From contig NZ_JACLYU010000007.1 of NCBI RefSeq assembly GCF_016899725.1, positions 23,937 to 87,936 of the forward strand: a stretch of DNA of 64,000 nt, read 5' to 3'. The notes beneath the pieces were generated by a model. That model searched no databases, was not told the DNA's origin, and saw only the letters and a program-made list of their open reading frames with translations. Every line of letters starts with the position of its first letter. Position 1 is the first letter of the stretch. The translations under genes were made by a program, and so were the position numbers. Positions 1 through 10,000 of this stretch are shown here, piece by piece. The DNA is from Bifidobacterium pullorum subsp. saeculare (GTDB lineage Bacteria; Actinomycetota; Actinomycetes; Actinomycetales; Bifidobacteriaceae).

Positions 1-1261
1 TCCCCGAAACCTGCGAGCAGGCGGCTGCGAACCCCAGCGACTGCCCGGAGGAGCGGGAAGCGGACCGTTCCGCCACGGCCTGCGGCTCGTCGCCCAGACT
101 CCAATCCACGGCGACCGCCTCGTCGGAGGTCTCCGGAACCCACACTGTGCCCTCCGCCATGTCGTTGACCACCACCCGGCGGTGGTTGGCGCGGAGTCTC
201 AGATCGGCGGACGCCGCCACCGAGGCCAGCGAGCGGAACCGTGGCCTGTCCTCCGGCGAACACAGACGCACGTAGTTGCGCGCGGCCTGTCCCCACGCCA
301 CATGCACGCAGCCCAGCACCGACACCGGCTCCGCCGCCTGGCCATGGCCGCCGCTGGTCTGGTGCAGAACGACGGACGGCGGCTTCCCTCCGTCAGGCAG
401 CCGGATCGCGGCCACGCCGCCGGTGCCGGCGGCCACGACCCAACCGGACTGGTCCCCGTCCACCGGCGGCGCCTGCAACATCAGCGGCGGCTCCAACCTG
501 ACCTCGGCCCGGCCATACGGCGTGAGCACCTGGCCGTCGGCCAGAGCCACCGGCGTGCCGTCAACCACGGTGAACGCGTCGACGCCAAGCTGCTTCCCGC
601 CTGACAGCGAGCCGACCTCGCGCGGCACACGCCCGACGCCTGGCATCACGGCCAGGACCATGCCATCCGACGGACGGTACCCCCACACCAGGCCCTCGTC
701 GTCCACGGCCACCAGCCCGCCGGACCCCAGCCGCAGGCACGGCCGGTCCACGGCCGGGGCAAGACGCCGCACCCGGGCCTCGTCCCGGGCCCAGACCAGG
801 CCCGAATCCGGTTCGACCACCGCCAGCGTGCCGCCGTTCGCCACCGCCACGGCACGCCCCTGCAAGGCGATGGGCTCGCCGGCCTGCGCTGTGGCGGCGT
901 CGACCAGGCGCACCCGGGCACCCTCGGCCAATGCGACCAGCCCGCCATGCTGGGCCACATCCGCACCGGGCGCCGGCGTTTCGACCGTCGCCTCGGCCTG
1001 CCCGGCCTCCACATTGAGCCGGGCGGCCTTCCCATGGGACGCCGAGACGACCCACACCGTGCCATCGTCGAACGTCGTCTGCCGTTCGTTGACCGAGGAA
1101 ACGACGGCCGCGCCGGCCAGCATGGCCGCCAACACCGCCAACGCCACCGGCACCTGGGCCAGCGGTCCGCGGGAGGGGCTGCCAGGACGCCGCGGACCAC
1201 GGCGGCGCAGCCAGGGGAACGCGCGCCTGGGGCGTCGGGGGCGATGGATATCCGGATGCAT
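1..1261 (-). CDS. Membrane-anchored extracellular protein, fn3-like, 3' part beyond window
   Basis: The frame is open from an ATG at 1261 to the window edge, giving 420 codons without a stop. The start follows a strong AAGGAGG ribosome site. The N-terminus is very basic (MHPDIHRPRRPRR) and is followed by one hydrophobic segment at about residues 37-55, so the remainder is predicted outside the cell. The visible region is rich in short Val/Gly/Asp strands, as in a beta-propeller or sensor domain. It lies 71 bp downstream of a Ser/Thr kinase on the same strand. From knowledge of bifidobacteria, kinase pkb2 is followed by fn3, a fibronectin type III protein, in the PFNA cluster. No Fn3 repeat lies in the visible part, so the identity rests on context. 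Confidence 0.6.
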   Translation of the reverse strand, partial: MHPDIHRPRRPRRAFPWLRRRGPRRPGSPSRGPLAQVPVALAVLAAMLAGAAVVSSVNERQTTFDDGTVWVVSASHGKAARLNVEAGQAEATVETPAPGADVAQHGGLVALAEGARVRLVDAATAQAGEPIALQGRAVAVANGGTLAVVEPDSGLVWARDEARVRRLAPAVDRPCLRLGSGGLVAVDDEGLVWGYRPSDGMVLAVMPGVGRVPREVGSLSGGKQLGVDAFTVVDGTPVALADGQVLTPYGRAEVRLEPPLMLQAPPVDGDQSGWVVAAGTGGVAAIRLPDGGKPPSVVLHQTSGGHGQAAEPVSVLGCVHVAWGQAARNYVRLCSPEDRPRFRSLASVAASADLRLRANHRRVVVNDMAEGTVWVPETSDEAVAVDWSLGDEPQAVAERSASRSSGQSLGFAAACSQVSG

Positions 1262-1332
1262 GCCGGCCTCCTTCCTGTGGGCGTCGTCGCCGGTGTGTTC
1301 CGCGGGCCTTCCGCGGGGCGGATGCGGACAGC

Positions 1333-2559
1333 CTAACCGGTCGCATCCGGGCGGAGAAAGCCGTGCGGGGCATTGTGGTCGGATCCTCCGCTCCGGGCGT
1401 GTCGCGGCCGCTCCGATAGGCTTGAAACCCAGTCGGGAGAACGGATACAACGCTGTCGCGGTGATTGTGGATAACTCACGACGCCGGCGGCTGGCAGGGA
1501 GGATCCGGGGGATTCAAACGCCGGTCCGACGACGGTCGGCGGCCTGTGCGGGAGCGCGGCGAGACCACCGGCGAGCAGGACGCCGACGGCCGCCGGTGCC
1601 AGCCAGACAACCCATCGCTTCCATGGGTGCCGACGGTTGCGGCGCCGGTGGGCTCCGTCGTCCGGCGGAGCGGCGGGCAGGGAGCGGGCGGGGCGGGACG
1701 GCGTCGGCGGCGAGCCGGACGGCTTAGGCGACCATCCGAGCCGGTCCCGGGCCATGCGCAGATCCTGCGCGAGATCCTCCGCCGTGGCGTGCCGCAGGTC
1801 GGGGTCGTCCATCATCGCATGGCGCAGTACGGCGTCCAACGGCGGCGGCGCCGAACCGCCGAGCATGGCCAGCATTGTCGCCGCCAACGCATACAGGTCG
1901 GCCTGTTCGGCGCCGGCCCCGCCCCGCAGCACCTCGGGCGCCGCCCAGCGTGGCGAGAACCCCAGACCCTGCCGGTCGTAAGGGGTCCCCGCCACGCCGA
2001 AGTCCGCGAGCAGCGGAACGCCCTGGGCGTCGAACAGGATGTTGCCGGGCTTGACGTCGCGATGCACGAGGCCCATCCGGTGCGCCGCCGCCAACGCCCC
2101 GGCCATCGCGACGCCGATGTCCAGCGCGAGGCCGGGCGGTACTGGGGCCGCGCGCGCCATGAGCTCGGCGAGCGAACCGCCCTCGGCGAGTTGCGAGACG
2201 ACCAGGCTCCGGCCGTCCGGCAGCACGGACAGCCTGTGCAACCGCACGATGTTGGGATGGCATGACAGCCGCTCCAACGTCTCCGCCGAAGCCAGGAAAC
2301 GGGCCCGCCCAGCGGGGGAGAGCGGCCGTCTGCCCACTCTCACGGCGACATCGGGCTCCGAGGGAAGGCAGGGCCGGTAGCGGAACACCACGGCGCAGGC
2401 GCCGGACCCGATGGGGCCCAGGCAGCGCATCCCCGGCAGCGAGGGAGCCTGCGTCGGCGGGTATGGCCGCGGCGTCGCGACGCCACGGGCGGGGGAGCAG
2501 GGGGAATCGGGCATGGCGGCAGGGCCGGGCATCATCGCCTCCGTGGTCGCGTCCGTCAC
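1333..2559 (-). CDS. pkb2: Membrane Ser/Thr protein kinase (Pkb2-like) with Arg at the beta-3 lysine position
   Basis: A 408-residue Hanks-type kinase. The GTG start at 2559 has a GGAGGG site six bases upstream; earlier in-frame ATGs lack one. The glycine loop is at about 48-53 (GPIGSG), the catalytic loop HRDVKPGN at 166-173 and the metal-binding DFG at 186-188. A hydrophobic segment near residue 300 (VVWLAPAAVGVLLAGGLAAL) anchors it, with a short Ser/Pro-rich tail outside. The residue that normally holds ATP phosphates in VAxK is Arg74 (DVAVRV), encoded by AGA, one base from Lys. Activity is therefore uncertain, although some kinases tolerate this change or use another Lys. The downstream fn3-like gene matches the bifidobacterial pkb2 arrangement. 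Confidence 0.8.
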   Translation of the reverse strand: MTDATTEAMMPGPAAMPDSPCSPARGVATPRPYPPTQAPSLPGMRCLGPIGSGACAVVFRYRPCLPSEPDVAVRVGRRPLSPAGRARFLASAETLERLSCHPNIVRLHRLSVLPDGRSLVVSQLAEGGSLAELMARAAPVPPGLALDIGVAMAGALAAAHRMGLVHRDVKPGNILFDAQGVPLLADFGVAGTPYDRQGLGFSPRWAAPEVLRGGAGAEQADLYALAATMLAMLGGSAPPPLDAVLRHAMMDDPDLRHATAEDLAQDLRMARDRLGWSPKPSGSPPTPSRPARSLPAAPPDDGAHRRRNRRHPWKRWVVWLAPAAVGVLLAGGLAALPHRPPTVVGPAFESPGSSLPAAGVVSYPQSPRQRCIRSPDWVSSLSERPRHARSGGSDHNAPHGFLRPDATG

Positions 2560-2677
2560 GCATTCCCTCCGATGATGGAAGCATTGTGCCCGCCGCCGCG
2601 GACGTCCACGCCCGGCGCCGGCGGTCCGAAGTCCAGCGTGGCAGTCCGGCGCTTGGGGCACCGCCACAACACACATG

Positions 2678-2693
2678 CGGTAAAAAAATACCG
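2678..2693. promoter_or_regulatory. 16-bp palindromic box upstream of adnA (copy 1)
   Basis: The sequence CGGTAAAAAAATACCG has CGGTA/TACCG arms around six A residues. It ends 29 bp before the adnA start codon, in the divergent region between the kinase and adnA. An identical 16-mer occurs at 38010-38025 just before xseA. The exact repeat of an AT-rich palindrome in this high-GC window suggests a shared operator. The regulator is unknown. Confidence 0.55.
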
Positions 2694-2722
2694 ACTTGTC
2701 GGACCGCCTTTAGGATGGAGCC

Positions 2723-5700
2723 ATGACTGGTGACAACGAGGCTCGGGAAGCCGTCGCGGCCCTGCTCGCGGACGAGACACAGGCCGTGCTCGCGGTGGGG
2801 GCGCCGCGCTGCGGCAAGACGCGGTTCGCCACACGCGCGCTGCTGGACGGACTCGCGCAGTTCGGCAACGACGACGCGGCGATGACCGTCTCCGGACGTG
2901 TGGCCGCCGACTCGATCGGCAACGAGGTGATCAGACGCATCGGCGCCTCCTGCCAGGTGCGCCCGGTCACCACCCTGCAGGCCATCGCATTCCGCGTGCT
3001 GACGGCGGCGCGCAAGACCCGGGGCGACACGGCGCCGCGGCTGCTCAACGGCGCGGAACAGGACGCGCTGCTGCGCGGCATCCTGGCCGCGCATCTGGCG
3101 CATGCCGAACGCGGCGACGACTGCGCCACCTGCCGGCTGCTGCGCACCTACTTCGCACGGGACGACTGGGGCGGCATGGTCGCCGCCCCGGCCATGGCGG
3201 ACGCCGCGACCCCGGACGGCGGAGCCCCGGACGCCGTGCCGGAACACGCCGCCGCGGACGGTTCCACGACCGCGGCCGTGCTCGCGCGCGGCATCTCCGA
3301 CGCCTTCGTCGCCCAGCTGCGCGACATGCTCGCCCGCATGGACGAGCTGGGCGTGGGCGAATCCCGCGAGGGGGACGCGCTCGACGCCCTGTCCCCGGAC
3401 ACGCTCGCCGCCGACCGTCTGCGCGTGCAATGGCGGCTGGCCTTCGCCTTGCGCCGTGAATACCGTCGGGCCGTGGCCGACTCCTATCCCGGCGAATGCC
3501 GCCTCGACTCCTCACGCCTGTTCGTCGAAGGCGCGCAGGCCCTGGCCGGCCGGAACGCGGCCCCGGTCCCCAAGCTGCTGGTCGTGGACGACCTGCAGGA
3601 CACCACGCTCGCCGGACTGCGGTTCCTCGAGGCGCTCGCCGGCGCCGGAACGCGGCTGCTGCTGGTCGGCAACCCGGACGAGGCCGTGCAGACCTTCCGT
3701 GGCTCCTACCCCGAATACCTGTTCGCCCGCGTCTGCGACGGAGCGCTCCACGCGCGCCTGGTGCGGCTGACAGCGGGCCAGACAGGCTCCGACGGAACGC
3801 GGGACGGCGGCGACTACCGCGGGCTGGTGGCCGCCCGTGTTTCGCTGTCCATCCCCTCGCCGGAGGACGACCCCGTACCCTTGCCCCAACGCCCCGGCAA
3901 ACTGCCGCAGCTGCCGGGCAGCCTGCCCATCGCGCCTCTGGCGCAGGATTCGCCGCTGCCGGGCGACGGCACGCTGCGCACCGCGCTGTACCGTTCCCCC
4001 CGCGAGGAACTCGACGACGTGGTGTGGCGCATCAAACGCAGCCATCTCGACGGCGGCGCCGACTGGAACAGCATGGCCGTCATCGCCCACGACAACGCCA
4101 CCGTGAGAACCTTCGGCGAGCGGTTGCGCCGCGACGGCGTGCCGGTGCGCTATTCGTCGGTTGTCCGGCCGCTCAACGACGAGCCCTTCGTGCAGGGGCT
4201 GTTCGCGCTCATCGAGCTGGCCCGGCTGCGCCGCCAGGGCGTCCGCCGCACCACGATGGCGCCCGCGGGCGTCGCCGCATACGTGCGCGTGCGCGTGGAG
4301 ACCCTGATGGCCAGTCCACTGGTCACCACCGCGGGCCGTCCCGCCGAAGGCCGGCCGGCGCGCATGGAACCGGTCGCCGCGGCCATGCGCGCGTTGGCAT
4401 CGCTCGCCGGCGTCGTCGGCGAGCCCGCGACCGACGGCGGATCGGACGGCGCCATGGCCTCAGGCGAGGACGCCCGGGACACGACGTGGGGGAGCGACGC
4501 GCATGTGCCCCGGCTGATGGCCGCTTGGACACGGCTGCGACAGGACCTCGCCGACGCCAAGGGCGGGGACGCGCAGGTCGAAACCGACGACCATCTCGTC
4601 GACGCCGCCGCGCCGGAGGACGCTCCGACGGGCATTGCACAGGACGGCGCCTCGGACGGTGCCGCACCGGAGGACGGCGGTCTGGCCTTCGGCGTCGACG
4701 CGCTGTACGTGATGCTCGCCTTCGACGACCCCCAGGCGCCGGCGGCGGACGCCGAGGACGCCATCGAGGCGGTCATCGGCGCCGATCCCCAGTCGCGCGC
4801 CTTCGCCCACCTGTGGTCGCTGGTCGCCAGCGTGGCCAAGGGCTTGGAACGCCTGACCACTGACGACGCCCTGCAGGTGCTCGCCCTCGCCTGGGATGCC
4901 ACCGGCGTCGCCAAACCCTGGCAGCGTGCCGCGCTCGCCAACACCCCCGAGGGCCGCGCCGCGAACGACCGGCTCGATGTGGCGATGCGGCTGTTCCAAT
5001 TCGCCGAGGAGACATCGGGCCAGCGCGACATCGCCTCCTTCATCGCACGGGTGCGGTCGTTGCGGATCGGCGCCGATTCGCTGGCCCACATCGGACCGGT
5101 CGAACAGGCCGTCACCCTCACCACCCCGGCCGGCGCCGCCGGACGGCACTGGGCGCATGTGTGGATGCCTGCGATCCAACAGGACGTGTGGCCGAACCTC
5201 GCCGAACGCAACACCCTTTTCGGTGGCGAGGACCTCGCCGACGTCGCCCTGCGCGGCGCCATCGAGGAAGGCGACGGCCACGGCCACGACCCCCGGCTGG
5301 CATCCGTGCTCGCCGGCGAGAAGAAAGGCCTGCTGGTCGCCCTGACCCGAGCCGACGCCGAGGCGACGCTCAGCGCCGTGTGGAACGACGACCTCACCCC
5401 CTCGGATTTCCTCTTCGGCTACCTGCCCGAGCGATTCGTCCGCGACCGCGCGAAGGCGCGCTTCGCCACGGTCGGCGCGCCGGAGCTTGCCCCGGGGACC
5501 TCGGACACCCCGGGCGCCGGACGGTCTCGGAACGATGACCGGGACGCCGGAACGGAAGCCGGCTCCGCCCCTGCCCCCGCCCTGGACGCGGTGGGACTCG
5601 ACGCCGACCCGCGCGGCCTGGTCGCCGCGGCCCGCGCCACACTGGCTACGCATCCGGTCGACTCGCCCGAAGGGCGCGACGCCGTCGCGGCGCTGGCCCT

Positions 5701-7036
5701 GCTCGCCAGACACGGCATCGCCGACGCCGACCCCGGGGCATGGAATTTCCTCGACGATCCGGCCGACGGCGTCTCCGGCGACACGTCCGCCTCCGCGTCC
5801 ACGCCGCCAGCCGTCCGTGACGCCCACCCCGTCGCGAAGCTGTCCCCCTCCGCCGCGGACGGCCTGTGGGGATGCCCGGTGTGTTGGTTGCTGGAGCAAT
5901 CCTGCTCTGGACCCAGGCCCGGCTCCGTGGCGACCAACTTCGGCACGCTGATCCACGAAGTGGCCCGCATCGGCAGCGAGGAAGGGCTCGACCGGTCCGA
6001 CTTCCTCGCCGGACATGGCGTGGACGCCCGCATCGAGCAGATCGCCGACCGTCTGCTCGCCATCTACCGCGGCATGCGCACGGACCCCACGGCCATCGCC
6101 GACCCCGAGCAGCGCTACCGGGCCATCAGCAAGGACGAGCATGCCGCCGAGGCGCTCGCCAACGTGGCCACGTACTTCGTCACCAGCAACGAACCGGACT
6201 ATCCGGCCAAGAACGCCAAGTACTTCCAGGTGGGTACGCTGCTGCGCGCCGACTGCGAGGTCTCCTTCGCCGCCCGGTTCGCCCTCGAGGACATCCGCGC
6301 CGCCTACCTGCGCGTCCCAGACGCCGTGCCCCTGGACGCGGCGGAGTTCCACGCCTTGATGGGCAGCCTGGTGGGCGGTTGGCCGGACGGCATGGCGCCG
6401 GACCTCGAGATACGCCTCTCCGGGCGCATCGACCGCATGGAGACCAGAACCGTTGGCGGCGCAGGCACGGTGACGCGTCTCATCGACTACAAAACCGGTG
6501 CCAAGCCATCCGGCCAGCAGATCGTCAACGACCTGCAGCTGGTCTGCTATCAGCTCGGGCTGGCCTTCCCCGAGGACGGGCCCGGCGGCGCGGAGGCGCT
6601 CGACCGGATGCCTCGCATCACGCAGAGCGCGCTGTTCCATGTGGCGCAGTCCTCGGCGCCGGCGGAAAGCCATGCGCCGGAGGGACTGTTCCAGCCGCCG
6701 CTGTTCGTGGACGGCGCGTTGAATGCCGAGCCGTTCATACCCCGGTACTACTACAGCGATATGGCGAAGCTCCTGGAGACGCCGGCCCTGGGGGAGCAGG
6801 CCCCTGCGGGCATCGGACAAGGGACGTGGGACCGGTTGCGCAAGCGGCTCGGCGGCACGCAGACGCTGTGGGCGATGGCCATGATCGCCCGGGTCATCTA
6901 CGCCGGGGCCGCGCTGCGCTCGACGCGGATCGAGGCACATCCCACCAAACAGCATCAGCAGCATTGCCGCATGCGCGCCGTCTGCCCGGCCTGCGCCGGC
7001 AGCATCGACACCGTGTACGAAACGAGGCATCCATGA
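2723..7036 (+). CDS. adnA: AdnA-like helicase-nuclease subunit with Fe-S cysteines
   Basis: A 1437-residue SF1 motor plus PD-(D/E)XK nuclease, the predicted partner of the next gene in resecting double-strand breaks. Walker A is GAPRCGKT (26-33) and the Walker B-like motif is VVDDLQD (about 290). The motif V region is degenerate: TTPAGAAGRHW replaces the usual H-x-AKGLEW, although a VALTRA motif VI remains. The C-terminal nuclease shows Asp1237 (GRIDR) and Asp1255/Lys1257 (IDYKTG). Cys1051 or Cys1054 plus C1415-x5-C1421-x2-C1424 fit a 4Fe-4S staple. The start has a GGAG site (AGGATGGAGCC). The stop overlaps the next ATG by 4 bp. It is longer than mycobacterial AdnA, with low-complexity acidic/Ala linkers. 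An AddB-like label is the alternative. Confidence 0.72.
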   Translation: MTGDNEAREAVAALLADETQAVLAVGAPRCGKTRFATRALLDGLAQFGNDDAAMTVSGRVAADSIGNEVIRRIGASCQVRPVTTLQAIAFRVLTAARKTRGDTAPRLLNGAEQDALLRGILAAHLAHAERGDDCATCRLLRTYFARDDWGGMVAAPAMADAATPDGGAPDAVPEHAAADGSTTAAVLARGISDAFVAQLRDMLARMDELGVGESREGDALDALSPDTLAADRLRVQWRLAFALRREYRRAVADSYPGECRLDSSRLFVEGAQALAGRNAAPVPKLLVVDDLQDTTLAGLRFLEALAGAGTRLLLVGNPDEAVQTFRGSYPEYLFARVCDGALHARLVRLTAGQTGSDGTRDGGDYRGLVAARVSLSIPSPEDDPVPLPQRPGKLPQLPGSLPIAPLAQDSPLPGDGTLRTALYRSPREELDDVVWRIKRSHLDGGADWNSMAVIAHDNATVRTFGERLRRDGVPVRYSSVVRPLNDEPFVQGLFALIELARLRRQGVRRTTMAPAGVAAYVRVRVETLMASPLVTTAGRPAEGRPARMEPVAAAMRALASLAGVVGEPATDGGSDGAMASGEDARDTTWGSDAHVPRLMAAWTRLRQDLADAKGGDAQVETDDHLVDAAAPEDAPTGIAQDGASDGAAPEDGGLAFGVDALYVMLAFDDPQAPAADAEDAIEAVIGADPQSRAFAHLWSLVASVAKGLERLTTDDALQVLALAWDATGVAKPWQRAALANTPEGRAANDRLDVAMRLFQFAEETSGQRDIASFIARVRSLRIGADSLAHIGPVEQAVTLTTPAGAAGRHWAHVWMPAIQQDVWPNLAERNTLFGGEDLADVALRGAIEEGDGHGHDPRLASVLAGEKKGLLVALTRADAEATLSAVWNDDLTPSDFLFGYLPERFVRDRAKARFATVGAPELAPGTSDTPGAGRSRNDDRDAGTEAGSAPAPALDAVGLDADPRGLVAAARATLATHPVDSPEGRDAVAALALLARHGIADADPGAWNFLDDPADGVSGDTSASASTPPAVRDAHPVAKLSPSAADGLWGCPVCWLLEQSCSGPRPGSVATNFGTLIHEVARIGSEEGLDRSDFLAGHGVDARIEQIADRLLAIYRGMRTDPTAIADPEQRYRAISKDEHAAEALANVATYFVTSNEPDYPAKNAKYFQVGTLLRADCEVSFAARFALEDIRAAYLRVPDAVPLDAAEFHALMGSLVGGWPDGMAPDLEIRLSGRIDRMETRTVGGAGTVTRLIDYKTGAKPSGQQIVNDLQLVCYQLGLAFPEDGPGGAEALDRMPRITQSALFHVAQSSAPAESHAPEGLFQPPLFVDGALNAEPFIPRYYYSDMAKLLETPALGEQAPAGIGQGTWDRLRKRLGGTQTLWAMAMIARVIYAGAALRSTRIEAHPTKQHQQHCRMRAVCPACAGSIDTVYETRHP

Positions 7037-10000
7037 GCGGATTCACCCCCAGTGAGGAACAGCGCCAGGTCATCGACGCGCCCGACGGCAGCGATGTGCT
7101 CGTCGTGGCCGGTGCCGGATCGGGCAAGACCTTCACGATGACGCGCCGCATCATCGCCCTCATCGAGCGTGGCGTGGCCCCCGAACGCATCCTCGGCCTC
7201 ACCTTCACCCGCAAGGCCGCCGGCGAACTCCTCGAACGCGTGTCCGCGGCCGTGGCCGCGCAGCGCGGCGGCGACGCCCGCTCCTCGGAACGCACGTTCC
7301 TCAAGCCCGCGGTCTACACCTATGACGCGTTCTTCCAGTCGATCGTGCGCCAATACGGCCTGCTCGTCGGCTTCGACCAGAACACGCAGCCGCTGAGCGA
7401 AGCCGGGGCCATGCAACTCGTCGTCACCGTCCTCGACGAGCATATGGACGAGCTACGCGGCCAGGACCTGGGATCGTTCTCCGAGCTCGCCAAACAGGTG
7501 CTCGCCCTATCGAATGCCATCGGCAGCGCGATGATCGGCACGCCTCCCTCAGCGGCCGGCTCCGGCACCATGGGCGGTGTGTGCGACGACTACGGCACCG
7601 CCATCGCGAGGGTGCGGGCCTGGGACACCGCCTTCGCCGGCCGTGTGCGCGCCATTCTCGGCGACGATCCACTGCCGGACAAGATCGGCAAGCTCCGGTT
7701 CCCCCGCCGCGCCGCCCGCGACAGCGACGACCGCTACGCACAGAAGCTGGCGGCGTTCGAGAGCCAATGCCACGAGCTGTGCCGGGTGCAGTGCGCGGGC
7801 CTGCTGGATGCCACCGTCAGACGCGAGACGCTGCTTGGCCTCGTCGAGGCATACGCGGCGGAGAAACGCCGCCTCAACATGGCCGAGTTCAGCGACTTCA
7901 CCATCGCCGCCTACCAGCTGGTGGAGCGCTTCCCCTCGATCGGACGCCGCTACCGGCGACGCTTCAGCCATGTGCTGCTCGACGAGTACCAGGACACCTC
8001 CACCACGCAGGCGAACCTCATCGTCAGACTGTTTCACGGCGCCCAGGCGGGGGAGGGGAACACGGCGGTGACCGCGGTGGGAGACCCCTTCCAGTCGATC
8101 TACGCATGGCGCGGCGCCAGCCCCGGCGCGTTCCGCATGTTCCAATGCGACTTCGGCATGCCGCCGGAGGAACGTCCCAAGGCGCTGAGCGTTACCCGCC
8201 GCAATCCGCGCATCGTGCTCGAGGCGGCTAACGACCTGACGCTGCCGCTGCGCCGGTCCGAGCGCCGCGCCGGCAGCTCGCTGATGCGCGAGGTGGATGT
8301 GCCCGCGCTGAGCACGCTGCCCGGCACCGAGGACGGCACGCTCGGCGTGCTCGGCTACGCCACGCTCGGCCAGGAGGCCGATGCCGTGGCGCGGTTCTGC
8401 CGCCACGCCGTCGAACGCCACACCAGCGTCGACCCCGCCACCGGCGAGATGCGCCGCGGCCACGCTGCCGTGCTGTTCCGGGTCAAGAACACCATTGCCG
8501 TGTTCCAGGAGGCGCTGGAACGGGCCGGGCTGACGACCTTCACGGTCGGATACTCAGCGCTGGTGGAACGCCCCGAGGTGCGTGACACACTCGCCTTGCT
8601 CCGCGTCGTCTCCGATCACACCGACGCCGGCTCCCTGATGCGTCTGCTGGCCACGCCGCGCTTCGGCATGTCCGCCGCCGATCTCAAGGCGTTGGCCGGC
8701 GCCGCCGAACGGGCGAACACGGAGGCACGCTTCCGCGCCTTGGCCGAGGCGGGCGTGGTGCCCGCCGACCTGCCGCGGGACCGGTGGGCCCAGGCCGTGG
8801 TCGAGCATCGCGACCAGGTCGCCAACATCGTGTTCCTACCGGACATCCTGCTGCGCGGGGACCTTGGCCTGCAAGCCGCCGCGGACGGGAACGGGCCGGA
8901 CGGGAACAGACCGGATGGGAACGGGCCGGACCGCGTGGCCGGCAAGCCACCGGCGGCGATGGCGGGACTGTCCGCCCAGGGGCTGGCGGCGGTCCGCCGC
9001 GCCGGACGGGTGCTGCGTGAGACTCAGGCCGCGGCGGGCCGGCCTCTCGCCGACGTGGTGCGCGCCGCCGTGCGGGCGCTTGACCTGGATGTGGACCTGG
9101 TGGTCGCCCAGGCCATGCGTGACCCCTCACACACCGTGCGTCCCACCGTCGCGCGCATGCCATTGGACACGCTCATCGACCTGGTGGACGCCTATGTCAG
9201 CGAGCTCGCCGCCGGCCGCACCCCCACCCTGCGCGGGTTCATGGCGTGGGTGGACAATCTGCGCGACATCGAGGACGAGGCCGCCGCCATGCACGACGAA
9301 CGTGCCGACGTGGAGCTCATGACCGTGCATCAAGCGAAGGGCCTCGAATGGGACGCCGTGGCCATCATCGGCATGGCCGACCGCGTCTTCCCTTCCTCCG
9401 GCAAGGACAGCCAACTGAAAGTCATCCTCGACGACCGGCATCCGGGCGGCACCGAGGGCGGCGCCTGGACAGCCCCCGAATACCACGAGACCGCGCATAC
9501 CTGGCTGTCCGACCCCACCGCCGTGCCCGCGCCGGTGCGCGTCGACGCCGGCATCCTGCCGCGCTTCCCCCGCGGCATGGCCGTGGATGGCGATCCGATC
9601 GAAGCCCTCGCCAGCCTCACCGACGCCGAAACCCTGGACGACGAGGTGTTCGGCTCCCTGCGGGGGCTGGGCGAGGACGCCGGCGACCCCGACGCCCTGC
9701 CCCTGACCCAGGAAGAGGAATACGGCCGCCGTCTGCACGCCGACGAACGCCGTCTCGCCTATGTGGCGCTGACCCGCGCCCGTCACGACGCCCTGCTCAC
9801 TTACAGCGTCCACGCCGAACCCAGCCGCGATCCGGGGGCGGTGCCCGAGGGAATCAACGGCAGGAAACCCTCCCCGTTCTGGCTGGAGGTGCATGACGCG
9901 CTGCGCGCCCGCCCCGACGCGGTCGGACGCCCCTCGAACCTCGACGCCGGCACGCTGGCGCGCATCGCCGACGGCTGCGACGACGGCACATTGCCGCCGC

